A stretch of 64,000 bases of DNA, taken from the NCBI GenBank assembly GCA_947069175.1, contig CAMTDV010000022.1, forward strand, positions 35,403,476 to 35,467,475, written 5' to 3'. Source of the stretch: Scalesia atractyloides (taxonomy: Eukaryota > Streptophyta > Magnoliopsida > Asterales > Asteraceae). The position numbers and the translations under genes are program-made. Position 1 is the first letter of the stretch. Each line of letters opens with the position of its first letter. A model generated the notes under the pieces. It searched no databases. It saw only the letters and a program-made list of their open reading frames with translations, and was not told the DNA's origin. Shown in pieces: positions 24,127-34,739 of this stretch.

Positions 24127-24411
24127 TGTGAGAGGGGATCGGCTCTCTTCTTATGAGCACCGGACTGATCTGACTTTGCTAACAGAGGGGGAATCCATTG
24201 TTAGCGAGTTGGACAAACAAACAAGAAAGATAAACTGCTGAAACGCCTTGATTCGTATTGATAAATGTGAATGGTTATAGAACGAGTAAAAAGTTTATCT
24301 TTCTTGTTTGTTTGTCCAACTCGCTAACAATGAATTCCACCTCTGTTAGCTGAGTCAGATCAGTCCAGTGCTCATAAGAGGAGAGTCGATCCCCTCTCAC
24401 AAGTGGTTATA
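24127..24411. repeat. Abnormal left LTR of Copia-2: inverted plus direct U5-end fragments
   Basis: 24127-24291 is the reverse complement of the last about 165 bp of the family LTR (compare 60766-60931). 24292-24411 is the last about 120 bp in direct orientation. The two form a hairpin with arms of about 119 bp and a spacer of about 47 bp. The expected LTR start (TGTTAG) is missing. The outer edge is the inverted LTR terminus tgtgagagg, and it directly abuts the TSD agtat. Confidence 0.85.
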
Positions 24412-24689
24412 CGAACCTTGAGGCCTGATTTGAGGATAAATATAAAGTTTAGTAGACAACCAACAGTTTCAACAGTTTCAGATCCAGATTTAACCATTGA
24501 AGTCTTCTACATCTATTCTTTTTCACACAGATCTTAGATTTAGATGAATTCATGGACGAATTGGACTAGGATTTTAGTATTACACGTTAAAATCAACTCT
24601 AACTAATCCCTGAAATTTTCCGCTAAAAATGAAACTAAATCATGTCGAAAATTGTAAAAATCATCCGTTTGGTGACCTGAGCTGACTCA

Positions 24690-24935
24690 TACTAGTCGAG
24701 AGACAACTCGTACGAACGGCCATCCGTCAATTAGACGCTCGTACGAACAAGTAAACAAGTTTTTCTTAAAATTTACAAGTTACAAAATTGTCATTCGTAC
24801 GAAGTAGTCACTCGCATAAGTAATCTCTTCATTCGCACGAGCATCTCGCTCGCACGAATCTTTGATTCGCACAAGTATATTACTCGCACGACCACCTGAG
24901 TCGCACAAACAGCTCTGTCATTCGCACGAAGAACA
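24690..24935 (+). promoter_or_regulatory. tcgtacga motif array in Copia-2 leader
   Basis: Between the left LTR and the gag ATG at 25023 are at least ten copies of tcgtacga or one-step variants such as tcgcacga and tcgcataa, spaced about 10-45 bp. Many variants differ by a transition at a CpG. No TATA-like box lies nearby. Role unknown. Confidence 0.55.
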
Positions 24936-26703
24936 TTGTTAAGAAATTTCTCTTAAATTTTGTATTAGTTGTCATTCTAATCAGTGTTTTTAGAAAGTGT
25001 GTTTCTGAAATTTTGTAGAAAAATGGAAGAAGAATTTTACAATGCATTTGCTGCTTCAGCAGTTACAACCACCACAGCTCATAATATGAATCTTGAAAAT
25101 GAGATGGGCACGATGACAAAGCCTCCAAAGCTGATGAAACTTGAAGACTATGATAGCTTGTGATATCCCGGGTTTTTCGGATAAATTACACGTGACACTT
25201 GTCGAATAATATATGTGCTAAGTATTAAACGTGCATGGATTAAATACGTGTTGTGTGTTGTGTGAATTTTAGTTATAGAATAATTACTGTAGAAATGTAC
25301 ACGAACTAAACCGAACCGCGACGTGAACCAACTTCGATTCATCGTGACTCTGGGAGTTAACAAGTTTTAAACTTTAACTCGAGTCAAGTCCTCGGCCAAG
25401 ATCGAAACCAAACCAAGAGCAAACCTAAACCCTAAACCAAAACACTCTCGGCCGAGATCAAGTTCAAAAACCGCGAGTTCAAACCCAAACCGAATCCACC
25501 CGAGTACTTGGCCGCGAGACTACATCCAAACTAAACTAACTCACCCAAACCCTCGGCCATAAACCCCAAACCAAACCGTAAACCCTATCATTGTTGCGCT
25601 TATATATACAATACCCATACATACTCCTTCACAATTCACAAACCCTAGTTGAAGAAAATAGCCGTCGGCTGCCTTACCCTCTCCACCCTCTCGGTCGCAG
25701 AAAGCAGCAGCCAAGCCTTTCATCTTCTCCGACCGCAAACTGCCTCACTCTTGCTCCATTGATCGCGAACAACATCCTTTTCTCGGTCACGGATCTCTCG
25801 GTTGCAAGCAATCTTTGATCACCAGATTCCTTAGCTTAATCACGGTTCGTTTACCTTATCATATGATACAAGACCATATTCGGATACATGTGTGTGACTT
25901 TGTTGTGTTCGGATCATATGATTGTATTGTCTCCGATAAATATGCATGCTTGAATGTCTAGTTGTTTCGGATATATATGCATGCTTGAATGATTCGTTGT
26001 CTCGGACGTATGCTTGAATGATTTGTTGTCTCGGACATATGCTTGAATGATTAGTTGTTTCGAATATATGTGTGTTGATTGTTGCTGTTCGCAGACTGCA
26101 TGATGGTATAGTTTCGGAGTATAAGTGCTGTTAAGTAATCGGCTGATTTGATCATTGTTCACATGCAGAATTGTTTTCGGAAATCACAAGTTACAAGTAT
26201 GTTTTGGTTATAATAATTAGAAGTAAGAACTAGAGTTTGTATGGATAGGTTACTAGTATTAGTCTATAATTAAAAATCAGTTCTTGATCGCCTAGATTAA
26301 TCGCTATGAACGGGATTACACGAGTTTATAATAATAACATGCTGAAACAGGATGCTGAGTGAAAGTTACAGCCGATTTCATCTGGCTGTAACTTGGTCGT
26401 TAGTTGTCGAAAAACGGATTTTCTGATGTCTAAAACGTAGAGATTTGAATAAGGAATCTAATGGCGCTGGATTCATAATTTTCTGAAGTCGTTTGATATT
26501 TTTAAAGGGCTAAACAAGTTCAGTAGCTAAAGCTGTTAAAATTCTGGAATTTTGTTGGTTGTTTGTCAAGTTGGATCTTAAAATCAGTAGGGAGTTGAGT
26601 CATGATTTTTGTACAGCAACTAGGTATAGAAATTTCCGGGCAACTCCAACTGGAATTTTGTTAATCAGACGATTAGTGATTTTTAAATAAATTCTTCCGT
26701 GGA

Positions 26704-26735
26704 CTGCAGTCAGAAAGCGGTAAATCTGACTGCAG
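26704..26735. repeat. Conserved hairpin in solo LTR 1
   Basis: An 11 bp perfect inverted repeat, CTGCAGTCAGA / TCTGACTGCAG, with a 10 base loop. The same stem with the same loop length occurs in solo LTR 2 at 38277-38308. Confidence 0.7.
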
Positions 26736-27604
26736 CTTAATGAATTAATATTATGGCTAATTGGTAAAGATTTAGGACTTGGAAAAATTATATAAATTTC
26801 TATGGTATAAATGTCACCTACTGTAAAAATATGGGAATTTTTGGAATGTTAGAACTATTTTCTAAAAATCCTAGAAAACAGCTGAATAATTGAGTGTTAA
26901 GCAGAAAGTTGATAACTTGTGATTGTATGCATAAAGTGTTGTATGGATTTGGAATATGTTCATGATAAGTTGTTTGATTTCTATGATCACATGAGAATAC
27001 TTGCATGCATGTTTGAGTGTTAGATATGTTGTTTGTGTGTATCACTTTGTGAGTAAATTGCGTGTGGAATTTGTATTGGTGTGATTTCACACTGACGTGT
27101 AATTAATTGGTTTGTTAGGACACAACTAGCAGTCCCATCTCTTATAACATCTTTGCTACACTAACCGAGCAAATAAAGGTGAGTTCACGGCCCCTAACTT
27201 TATCCGGTTTTTAAACAACAGGGGGAGAAACATGTATACACTCTCAAACTCAATCTCTTTACGTTATACGAATTTAACGTCACATAACTATACGGTAACT
27301 AAGTTAATGTTAATGTAATGTTATGGTCACTAAGCAGCTTTATCACTTAAGTCCTCGACAATCTCCTCGGATCGTTAGTATTTGAGTTAAATAGCGGGGG
27401 AATTATAAGTAGTACTACTGGGCCCGACAAGCCCCATCCGAGCTAGTCGCGCTAGCCGACCGGGTATGGTCAACGGGTGAATAATTGGCCTAACACCGCC
27501 ATGGTCATGTGATAGGCCTGGCAAAACGGAGGCACAACAGTCAGCTTCGATCGCGAACTCTTACGTGACACGACTTTAGGCTAGCTACCTATATACATTA
27601 ATAT

Positions 27605-27795
27605 TGAACTTAATTACGGAACAACTTAATATTCGGGTTTGGAATATTGGAAACATCAACTTATTATCCCGGGTTGGGGATAATGGAAACAACAACTTAA
27701 TATTCCGGGTTGGGAATATTGGAAGCAACAACTTGTTATTCCGGAATTGGAATAATGGAACTGATATGTTATCCGGGGTTGGGGATAACGGAGTA
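27605..27795. repeat. Minisatellite in solo LTR 1
   Basis: About four to five degenerate units of about 42 bp. Each contains a paired word such as atcccgggttggggat or attccgggttgggaat, followed by aatggaaac and a caacaactta-like link. Solo LTR 2 has only about two units at 37325-37400. Confidence 0.7.
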
Positions 27796-29969
27796 AACAA
27801 ACTATAACCGAACAAACGAATTTATGAAAACCTGTGAACTCACTCATCTTTAATGTTGACACTTGTTTCTTTACATGTTTCTCAGGACGCTAGGAGCTCT
27901 AGGTGCACGCACATGCATTGAACAAGACATCTTTATCGAGTCTCATTTATTAATATTGTTTTGGGATTTTTCATTTGTTTTGGCGTTTGTGTTGGCGCCC
28001 GCATCATTACTTATTTATGCTTCCGCTCAAACTTAAAACTAATGCTCTGCTAAATATTGGTAATTGATATAAAATCTAAAATGAACGATTTTGGAAAACG
28101 TATTATCAAACCATGTAGAGTCGTTCGATGTACTAGTGTTTCAGATTCTGGTTTGTTCACACGCCTCGCGGTAGAACTCCGCAAGTGGAAATTGAGGGTG
28201 TGACATAGCTGGAGTGAAATATTTATGAACTGGGTTCAAGCGAATCATTTCACCTGCTGGTTTGCCATTGAATCAAAATATCAAGCTCCGATTGGAGAGA
28301 ATGGTCTTGAAAAAAAATTAGCTCAACTCTCGGAATTCGAAAGAGAAAAGTTCATTAACAAGAAGAAGATGATGAACATCTTGTAGCAAGCCATTAAAGA
28401 AGACATCTTGGCGCTCCTATAGCATGATGATGATGCTCAATCTTTATGGAATGGTTTACGGTTAAAATTCCAAGGAAGCGCACAACTTCGGAAGGGAAAG
28501 AGCGCGTTACTAAGTAAAGAATTTGATATCTTTACTCTAATCAAGGGAGAGACGGTGAAACAATTGATTGAACGATACTGTCACTTGGTGGTCCAAATGA
28601 AGCGCATGTGAATTGTGAAGACAAATGAAGAATTGGTCGATAAGCTGGCATACTCTCTACCTCAAGGAGAAAGGTCTACATACTTGACTATTCTAAAGAA
28701 TGGCATAGAGTATGGTAATTTCTCATTACCAAGATTTATTGAGAGATTGGAAGGGCACGAGCTAGATATGCAAAAAATGGCAAAGAGCAAAGGCGCCCAG
28801 ATACAACAAGATATAAATCTGTATTACAAGGGTAGTCCTGCTGCGCAGATACAGTCTCCAAAATTTAAACTGCCTTCAGTGCTTTCAACCCACCAAGTCC
28901 ACAGTCAAGTCAAGCTAGTGGATTTCAATCTTTTGCGTCTGTCAACCCAAATACGTCTCCAGGCCCACAATCATCCCATAGTTCAAGCAATTCACAGAAA
29001 TCACCAGAACAATTAATCTAATCCCAATCAACAGGTTCTACAATGCAATATTGCTGTTAATTTCCAAAATGCTCAAGACTTCGACGAAAACACCGCAAAG
29101 CAACACATGTCATTACTTGCCTCGATACTTGAATCGTATGAAAGTTTAGTAGCATGAAAAATTGTGAATTCAGAGATGACGAGAGAGGATTATGATCAGA
29201 TTGATCCGGTCAAGATGGAATTGATTGATAGTAAATGGTGTATGGCTTCCATCGTCAGAAGAGCGCAACGTTTCATGGAGATTACCGGAAAAGATAATTT
29301 GGGAGGACTTGATGGAAAACTTGGCCTCGATAAGTCCAAGGTTACATGCTTTAAATGCTGAGAGAAGGGGCATTTCAAACGAGAATGTCCAAATAGAGAG
29401 GTCAATGGCAATCAGAACCCTTTTGCAGACGATTATTACATGAAAGCCATTTATCATCAACCTCAACCCAAAACAAGAATGGTGCAAATTGAAGATGGAC
29501 CGTCAAACTCCAAAGACAAAGCTCTCATCGTTACTCAGGAGGACGAATGTTTTAATTGGAACAAGTACATCACGAAGAACGAAAGTTTGGCATTGGTAGC
29601 AGAATCATTAAAGAACCTGAAGAATATGCAAAGGCATCTTTTGATGAAGCTCCTGAAGAATATTACAACACATCGTTAGAAGAAGAGGAATTATTAAGTA
29701 GTGCATTTAAACATCTCTTGCCTAATGACATTCTTGAAACTTTTTCAGGTTATTTTGATTCGAGCCATGGATCATCTTGTGAAGAAGAGAAGAAGCTTGA
29801 AGAAGAAGAGAGGATTGAAGTGACATTGGAAAATCTGACAGACAAGACCAACAAAGCCTTTATGGCGAATGTGAATGAGGTAAACGTGTCTGTAAATGAG
29901 TCGGTGAAAGAAACACCTTGCATGAACTGCAAAGAGCCATGCCGTGAGTGTGCTGAAAAGGAAACATGA

Positions 29970-30489
29970 TACAATGAGTTGAAATGTTATACAGATAATT
30001 TGTCATGTGATTATAATTCAGCAAAAGAAGCTTATGACAAATTAAGCAAATTTGATAAACAATTAAAAGGTGATCAGAGAAAATGACGGAACATTTTCAA
30101 TGCTCAAGGCGACTGTAATGGACATACAAATGGCCATTAATATTCATTTAAATACAATTGCCGAGCTAAAAAGTGAGCTTGAGAAAAAAATGAAAATATA
30201 AACAGAACGGGTTAACAAGTTGTTAATAGTTATTCTACAAGTTCATACGTCATTGATCACATTCTTCAAAAAAAGCAAGGAAGAAAATCAAATTGATGAA
30301 AACAAATAGCGTTATAATGCCGAAATTGGACCAAAAGGATGTAAAACATAGATTTAGGATAATCAGACCGGTAAAATATAAAATTGAGCTCAAAATCGAT
30401 TTTGTTAAAATCGGCCCTTTTAACCTATAAATCAACCTTCAATTTGTTAAAATCTACACATTTTAAGTTCGGTTTGATAAGGTCTTATT
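29970..30489 (+). other. Gag tail remnant and pol-deletion junction in Copia-2
   Basis: 29970-30300 reads in broken frames like the linker after gag. From about 30303 the sequence matches the Copia-1 spacer in front of its aORF (reverse complement of about 6490-6360). All of pol is therefore missing at this junction. No gene is seen here. Confidence 0.65.
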
Positions 30490-30790
30490 TGGTGCGATTC
30501 GGAACTCGTACGAATCATCACCCATACAAGCAAGTATTTCAAATGTCTGTTTATCATATTCACTCGTACGAGTGATCATTCGTATGAGTAGGACCTTAAA
30601 CGTTTATATCTTTGTGGCTCGTACGAAGCATCACTCGTATGAGGAAGTTTGCTCAAAACCATTCAAATTTGTTAAGTTTGATTTTCAGTTCTTACGAAGA
30701 AGTTGCTCGTATGAGTGGGGCTTTGACTCAGACTTAAACTCTTGTCTAAGTTTATGACTCGTACGAATGGTGACTCGTAGGTGTGATTAA
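30490..30790 (+). promoter_or_regulatory. tcgtacga motif array before Copia-2 aORF
   Basis: At least eight tcgtacga or variant copies (tcgtatga, cttacgaa, tcgtagg). It corresponds to the downstream cluster of Copia-1 at 6090-6305. The upstream cluster and TATA-like box of Copia-1 have no counterpart, because the pol-deletion junction removed that part. Confidence 0.5.
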
Positions 30791-30939
30791 GAGTTGAAAA
30801 TTTTGAAAGTTTTCGAAGTGTTTGAAATGTTTATGTTTGCAAATCAAGAAGTCTTCGTTCTCATTGTTTCACAACATTTGTTGTCTATTAGATGAGACTA
30901 TTCCTGAAATTGCTGTTTATAGAGAAGTGCTAAATTTTT

Positions 30940-33900
30940 AAGCCGACTTCCTATTACCAAGCCGCTTACTGACAGACACACGGGTTATCGTTCACACGTT
31001 GAATATTTTTGGAATGCCGCTGAATACCGTGAAGTAGAGAACGCTATTTTGTCTATAGTGAGGATTGATAAAGAAGATATTCAAGTCAAAATCACTGAAG
31101 ACTTAATCAGAATTGTGTTAGAGTTTAAAGATCATGAAGAAGACCCAACTGGTTTTTCAGAATACATAGTTAAGGGGTGCTTCTATCGGATGGGATATGC
31201 AGGATTCGTTAACGCAGATCCTTTTAAGAAGGCAAATCTCATGCTTTGTTTCGTTATATTGCACATTGTGTTATTCATGCCCTCAGTCACAGAAAAGGTG
31301 GCTTTGATGATTTGATAGACCATCAGATGTGCATGATTACAACACTTATTCTGAACCTGCCCTACAATTTTTCAATATTGATCTTCTCACAGATGGTCCA
31401 AAATATACAACGCGAGAAGTTTATGTAGTACTCGTGTTTTGTTCAGATGTTGCTCGATCACTTACATCCAAATTTAAAGAAGAAGAAAGATGATGTTTTA
31501 AAGCTTGAACATATAGATGTGTCAACACTGAAAAAGATGAATCTGCATCTTAAAGCCTTCCCCAATGCCAAGCCTGTATTCGGGGCTATTATCTACAAAG
31601 ACTATATGGCGCCGCCGAAGGGGAAGTGGCGAAAAGATGAAAGTGGAGACGAGGATGAAGAGTTAGAAGCGTTATACGGTTTTGTTGCAAAGAGAAGCGT
31701 ATGGTTCTCTAAAGAATATAAGAAGGGGGTAAGGGGACGAAACGAAAGCAAACTTTGACATCTTCCTCCACTACCCCTAAAAAAAGCAACGTGCATCTGA
31801 CAACACAAGGTTGGTAGACGAGTCAGAGCCAGAAGAAAATGTCAAAACATTGGCTGCTGATATCGAACGAGAAGCGTTTGGGGTTCAAGAAGGAATAGTT
31901 GAAGAGGCATCCTCCTCTAGCACTGACCAGGATGATAGGATTGCAGGAGAAAGAGAAAGAGCTGAAAGAGAATTTGAATGTTCGGCTGAAATTCAACGTA
32001 AAGCAGAAGAGAAGAAACGTAAAGCGACAGGGGAAGATGATACTACTTATGTACCTTCTGGTTCCGACAGTGACAACTTTGTTCGAAAATCTTCAAAGAG
32101 ATCTTCTAAACGTCTCAAGAGGCCAGCTGTTAGAAGCACAGATTCTCCAAAATACAAATCTAAGAGAAAGGTGCAGAAAAAGGTTTATGAAGCAGTGAAT
32201 GTTGAACCGACTCCTCAACCACCACCATCACCACCTCCTCAACCAACTCCACAACCACCACCACAACCAACACCACAACCTACACATCAATCCCAACCTT
32301 CTTAATCTCAACCCCAGTTCTTCACAGGAACCAGACTTGAAAATCAATTTGACTTCAATTTTGGTGATATACCAGGGGGGAAGAATTTTTTGCAGATATG
32401 TTCAATGACACACGAATTGAAGAGTTGGAAAACCAAGTTATGTTGAATAGGTAAAGATTGCTGAACTACAAGAGCAAATTAAAGGGCTGAAAGAAGAAAA
32501 ACAACATCTTGAGGCTATCTTGGCCAGTATCGTGTCAAAGAACGAAAGACTGAGGAACCGAATGGTAGAATATAATGAAGAACGCCTCAGCAACCAATGG
32601 AGAATGAGCTTATTCGAGAAAATTCTTACGAAGAAACTCGTAATTAAATTGGCTGTTGATATCAAACGAGAAGCGTTTGGGGTTTAAGAAGGAATAATTG
32701 AAGAGGCATCCTCCTCTAGCATTGATCAGGAGGATAGGATTGCCGGAGAAAGAGAAAGAGCTAAAGAAAGAGAATTTGAACGTTTGGCTGAAATTCAACG
32801 TAAAGCAGAAGAGAAGAAACGTAAAGCGACAGGGGAAGATGATACTACTTATGTACCTTCGGGTTCTGACAGTGACAACTCTGTTCGAAAATCTTCAAAG
32901 AGATCTTCTAAACGTCTCAAGAGGCCAGCTGTTAGAAGCACAGATTCTCAAAATACAAATCTAAGAAAAAGGTGCAGAAAAAGGTTTATGAAGCAGTGAA
33001 TGTTGAACCGACTCCTCAACCACCACCATCACCACCTCCTCAACCAACTCCACCACAACCACAACCAACACCACAACCTACACCTCAATCCAAACCTTCT
33101 TAATCTCAACCCCAGTTCTTCACAGGAACCAGACTTGAAGACCAATTTGACTTCAGGGAAGAATTTTTTGCAGATATGTTCAATGACACATGAATTGAAG
33201 AGTTGGAAAACCAAGTTATGTTGAATAGTGTAAAGATTGCTGAACTACAAGAGCAAATTAAAGGGCTGAAAGAAGAAAAATAACATCTTGAGGCTATCTT
33301 GGCCAGTATCGTGTCAGAGAACGAAAGACTGAGGAACCGAATGGAAGAATATAATGAAGAACGCCTTAGCAATCAACAGAGAATGAGCTTATTCGAGAAA
33401 ATTCTAACGAAGAAACTCGAAATTAACTTAGCTGCAGAAATAGATGAGATTGAGAGGACAAGGGCTAGAGAAAGGGTTGCTGAGCGGGAACGCATTGCAG
33501 AAGAATTATCAGACGCTCAGGGGAAAGGTAAAGCGAAGGCTGGTGAAGAACCTATGATTGATATAACTGAGCAAGAAGCTGAATCTGTGCTAGTATCTTC
33601 TGAAGTGGTGGTGTGTGCAAACACGAAGAAGTTTGTATTGATTGGAAAGGCAAAGGATGTTGACATTGATATGACGAATCTTTCAGCTAAACACCAAGAG
33701 TGGCTAAGTAAGAAAAAGTTGCAGAAAGAAATTGAAGCAAAGTTAGATGAATTTGATGAAGATCCTGAGGAGGAAAATGAAGACTTGGACGATACTAATG
33801 ATGTATTTAAGGATAAGTCTGATGATGATAGTGATAGTGATGATGATGATTTGGGAGTTCGGGTATCCTTGTAACAAATTCAGGTTTGAATGAAGATATT

Positions 33901-34232
33901 GATTTATCTGTGTACTTGGATGATTCTGCAAATCAAGTGGAAGAAGGTAAAGATCAGGGAAAGTCTTAATGCTCGCAGGATTTTAAGCAGGCAGGAATCC
34001 TCACAGTGACTGATATATCGTTTGATCTTGTCGTGCCCAAACCAAAGATATTGTACTTAGAGCATGATGTGGAGGAAGGAGAGTTTATCCACAGTTACAC
34101 AAAAGAAGAAATTGCTAGTATGTTGGGGGTGGACAAAGAAACATTTGAGTTTGATTTTGAAGACGAGCTTAACAACATCAGTGCTTTCGAGCCTGTGGAT
34201 TATATCTTCGAACATGTTTCTGACGCGCATGA
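30940..34232 (+). pseudogene. Copia-2 aORF, first part, up to the Copia-3 insertion
   Basis: The same family as the Copia-1 aORF. Order: N-terminal globular segment with GCFYRMGYAGFVN (31180-31220), a shifted HRKGGFDDLIDHQMCMI segment and a QMLLDHLHPNLKKKKDDVLK segment (31448-31505); linker GKWRKDESGDEDEELEAL (31621-31674); E/R/K segment with GEDDTTYVPSGSDSD; basic KRSSKRLKRPA (nuclear-signal-like); Pro/Gln repeat (about 32210-32290); coiled coil with ELQEQIKGLKEEK; D-rich tail SDDDSDSDDDDLG (33820-33855); and a VEEGEFIHSYTKEEIASMLG segment (about 34072-34131). About 800 bp are duplicated inside it (31851-33436). Frameshifts and stops are frequent. It is cut at 34232 by Copia-3 and resumes at 59264. 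Confidence 0.78.
31851..33436 (+). repeat. Tandem duplication of about 799 bp within the Copia-2 aORF
   Basis: The segment from tggctgctgatatc (31851) to about 32649 is repeated from tggctgttgatatc (32650) to about 33436. Both units carry the E/R/K segment, basic segment, Pro/Gln repeat and coiled coil. The units differ by substitutions and small indels, including a loss of about 20 bp near 33155. The breakpoint falls in a ttggctg-like word present near both ends, which suggests short-homology exchange. Confidence 0.8.
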
Positions 34233-34739
34233 TGTAGGTCCACTTGGAGGATCAAGATAACCAATTCCTTGTTAATGTAACACACATACGAGTGCGGAAT
34301 CCAGTAAGTATGCAAACCAAAGCAAAGTAAGAAACACAAGATAACCAAAGATTCACTATCTTGATTAATAGAAGAGAACTAGTACAAACACATACAAACA
34401 ATGTTCATACAGACTCAGACTCAGGATATACTCTCTATGCTATCTCTCTTGTGCTTCAGTGTCTCTCTCTAGTGTTACACTCTATCACACACTAGTCACT
34501 TGAGGTACGTGTCTGTTTATATAGTGCCAACACCTAGCAATAATCCGAAGAATGTTGCTGGTCGTACGAACCATTATAACTCACGAAGAACATTCACATT
34601 GGTTGCTTGTACAAACAATCCACGGCTCGTACGAACAAGCAAAGAGCTTGTTGAAAGGGGGCCACTCGTACAACTAGAGGATCACTCGTACGAACGGCAA
34701 ACGGCTTGTACGAGCAACAACTTGCTCGTACGAAACATC
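34233..34739 (-). repeat. Copia-3 3' LTR, lacking its first ~250 bp
   Basis: Matches 58498-59009 of the 5' LTR. The part equal to 59010-59258 (the U3 start) is absent, and aORF sequence joins directly at about 34740. At the other end the LTR terminus carries an extra tccacttgg-like stretch not present in the 5' LTR. It contains a TATATAAA box (34516-34523, minus) and a tcgtacga array (about 34560-34735). Confidence 0.8.

Larger units (their letters stand above)
25159..28205 (+). mobile_element. Solo LTR 1 (probably Ty3-gypsy), 3.05 kb
   Basis: Starts TGTGATATCCCGGG and ends GGGTGTGACA. It is flanked by the perfect 5 bp TSD tagct (25154-25158, 28206-28210). There is no internal region, PBS or polyprotein, so it is an LTR left by recombination. 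It is related to solo LTR 2 (36936-39428, opposite orientation). The start and end words and the size suggest gypsy, but the family cannot be proved without an internal domain. ORFs inside are short and unsupported. Confidence 0.88.
25023..29969 (+). pseudogene. Copia-2 gag, split by solo LTR 1
   Basis: ATG at 25023. The first 45 codons (MEEEFYNAFAA ... KPPKLMKLEDYDS) run to the insertion at 25158 and resume at 28211 in the same frame with the copia gag core (EIFMNWVQANHF, SLWNGLRLKFQG, KQLIERYCHLV, NEELVDKLAYSLPQGE). Stops occur at about 28384, 28420 and 28609. The region 29164-29390 has the MTREDYDQIDPVKMELIDSK segment typical of this family and a CCHC knuckle (CFKC at 29347-29358, then EKGHFKREC) in which the codon after CFKC is TGA. 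A charged tail with EEEERIEVTLENL and a CMNCKEPCRECAEKE cluster ends at 29969 with TGA. In an intact copia element the capsid packages the RNA; here it is dead. The downstream pol is missing. Confidence 0.8.

Noticed and set aside
24127..24291. Separate solo LTR fragment unrelated to Copia-2
   Set aside because: Its outer end abuts the same 5 bp TSD as the right end of Copia-2, so one event is simpler.
27605..27795. CRISPR-like repeat-spacer array
   Set aside because: Units are degenerate, contiguous and inside a plant LTR with TSD; no cas genes and the host is a eukaryote.
25159..28205. Host gene with introns between 25100 and 28200
   Set aside because: TG/CA ends, perfect TSD and relation to solo LTR 2 explain the region; the small ORFs there are not conserved between the two.
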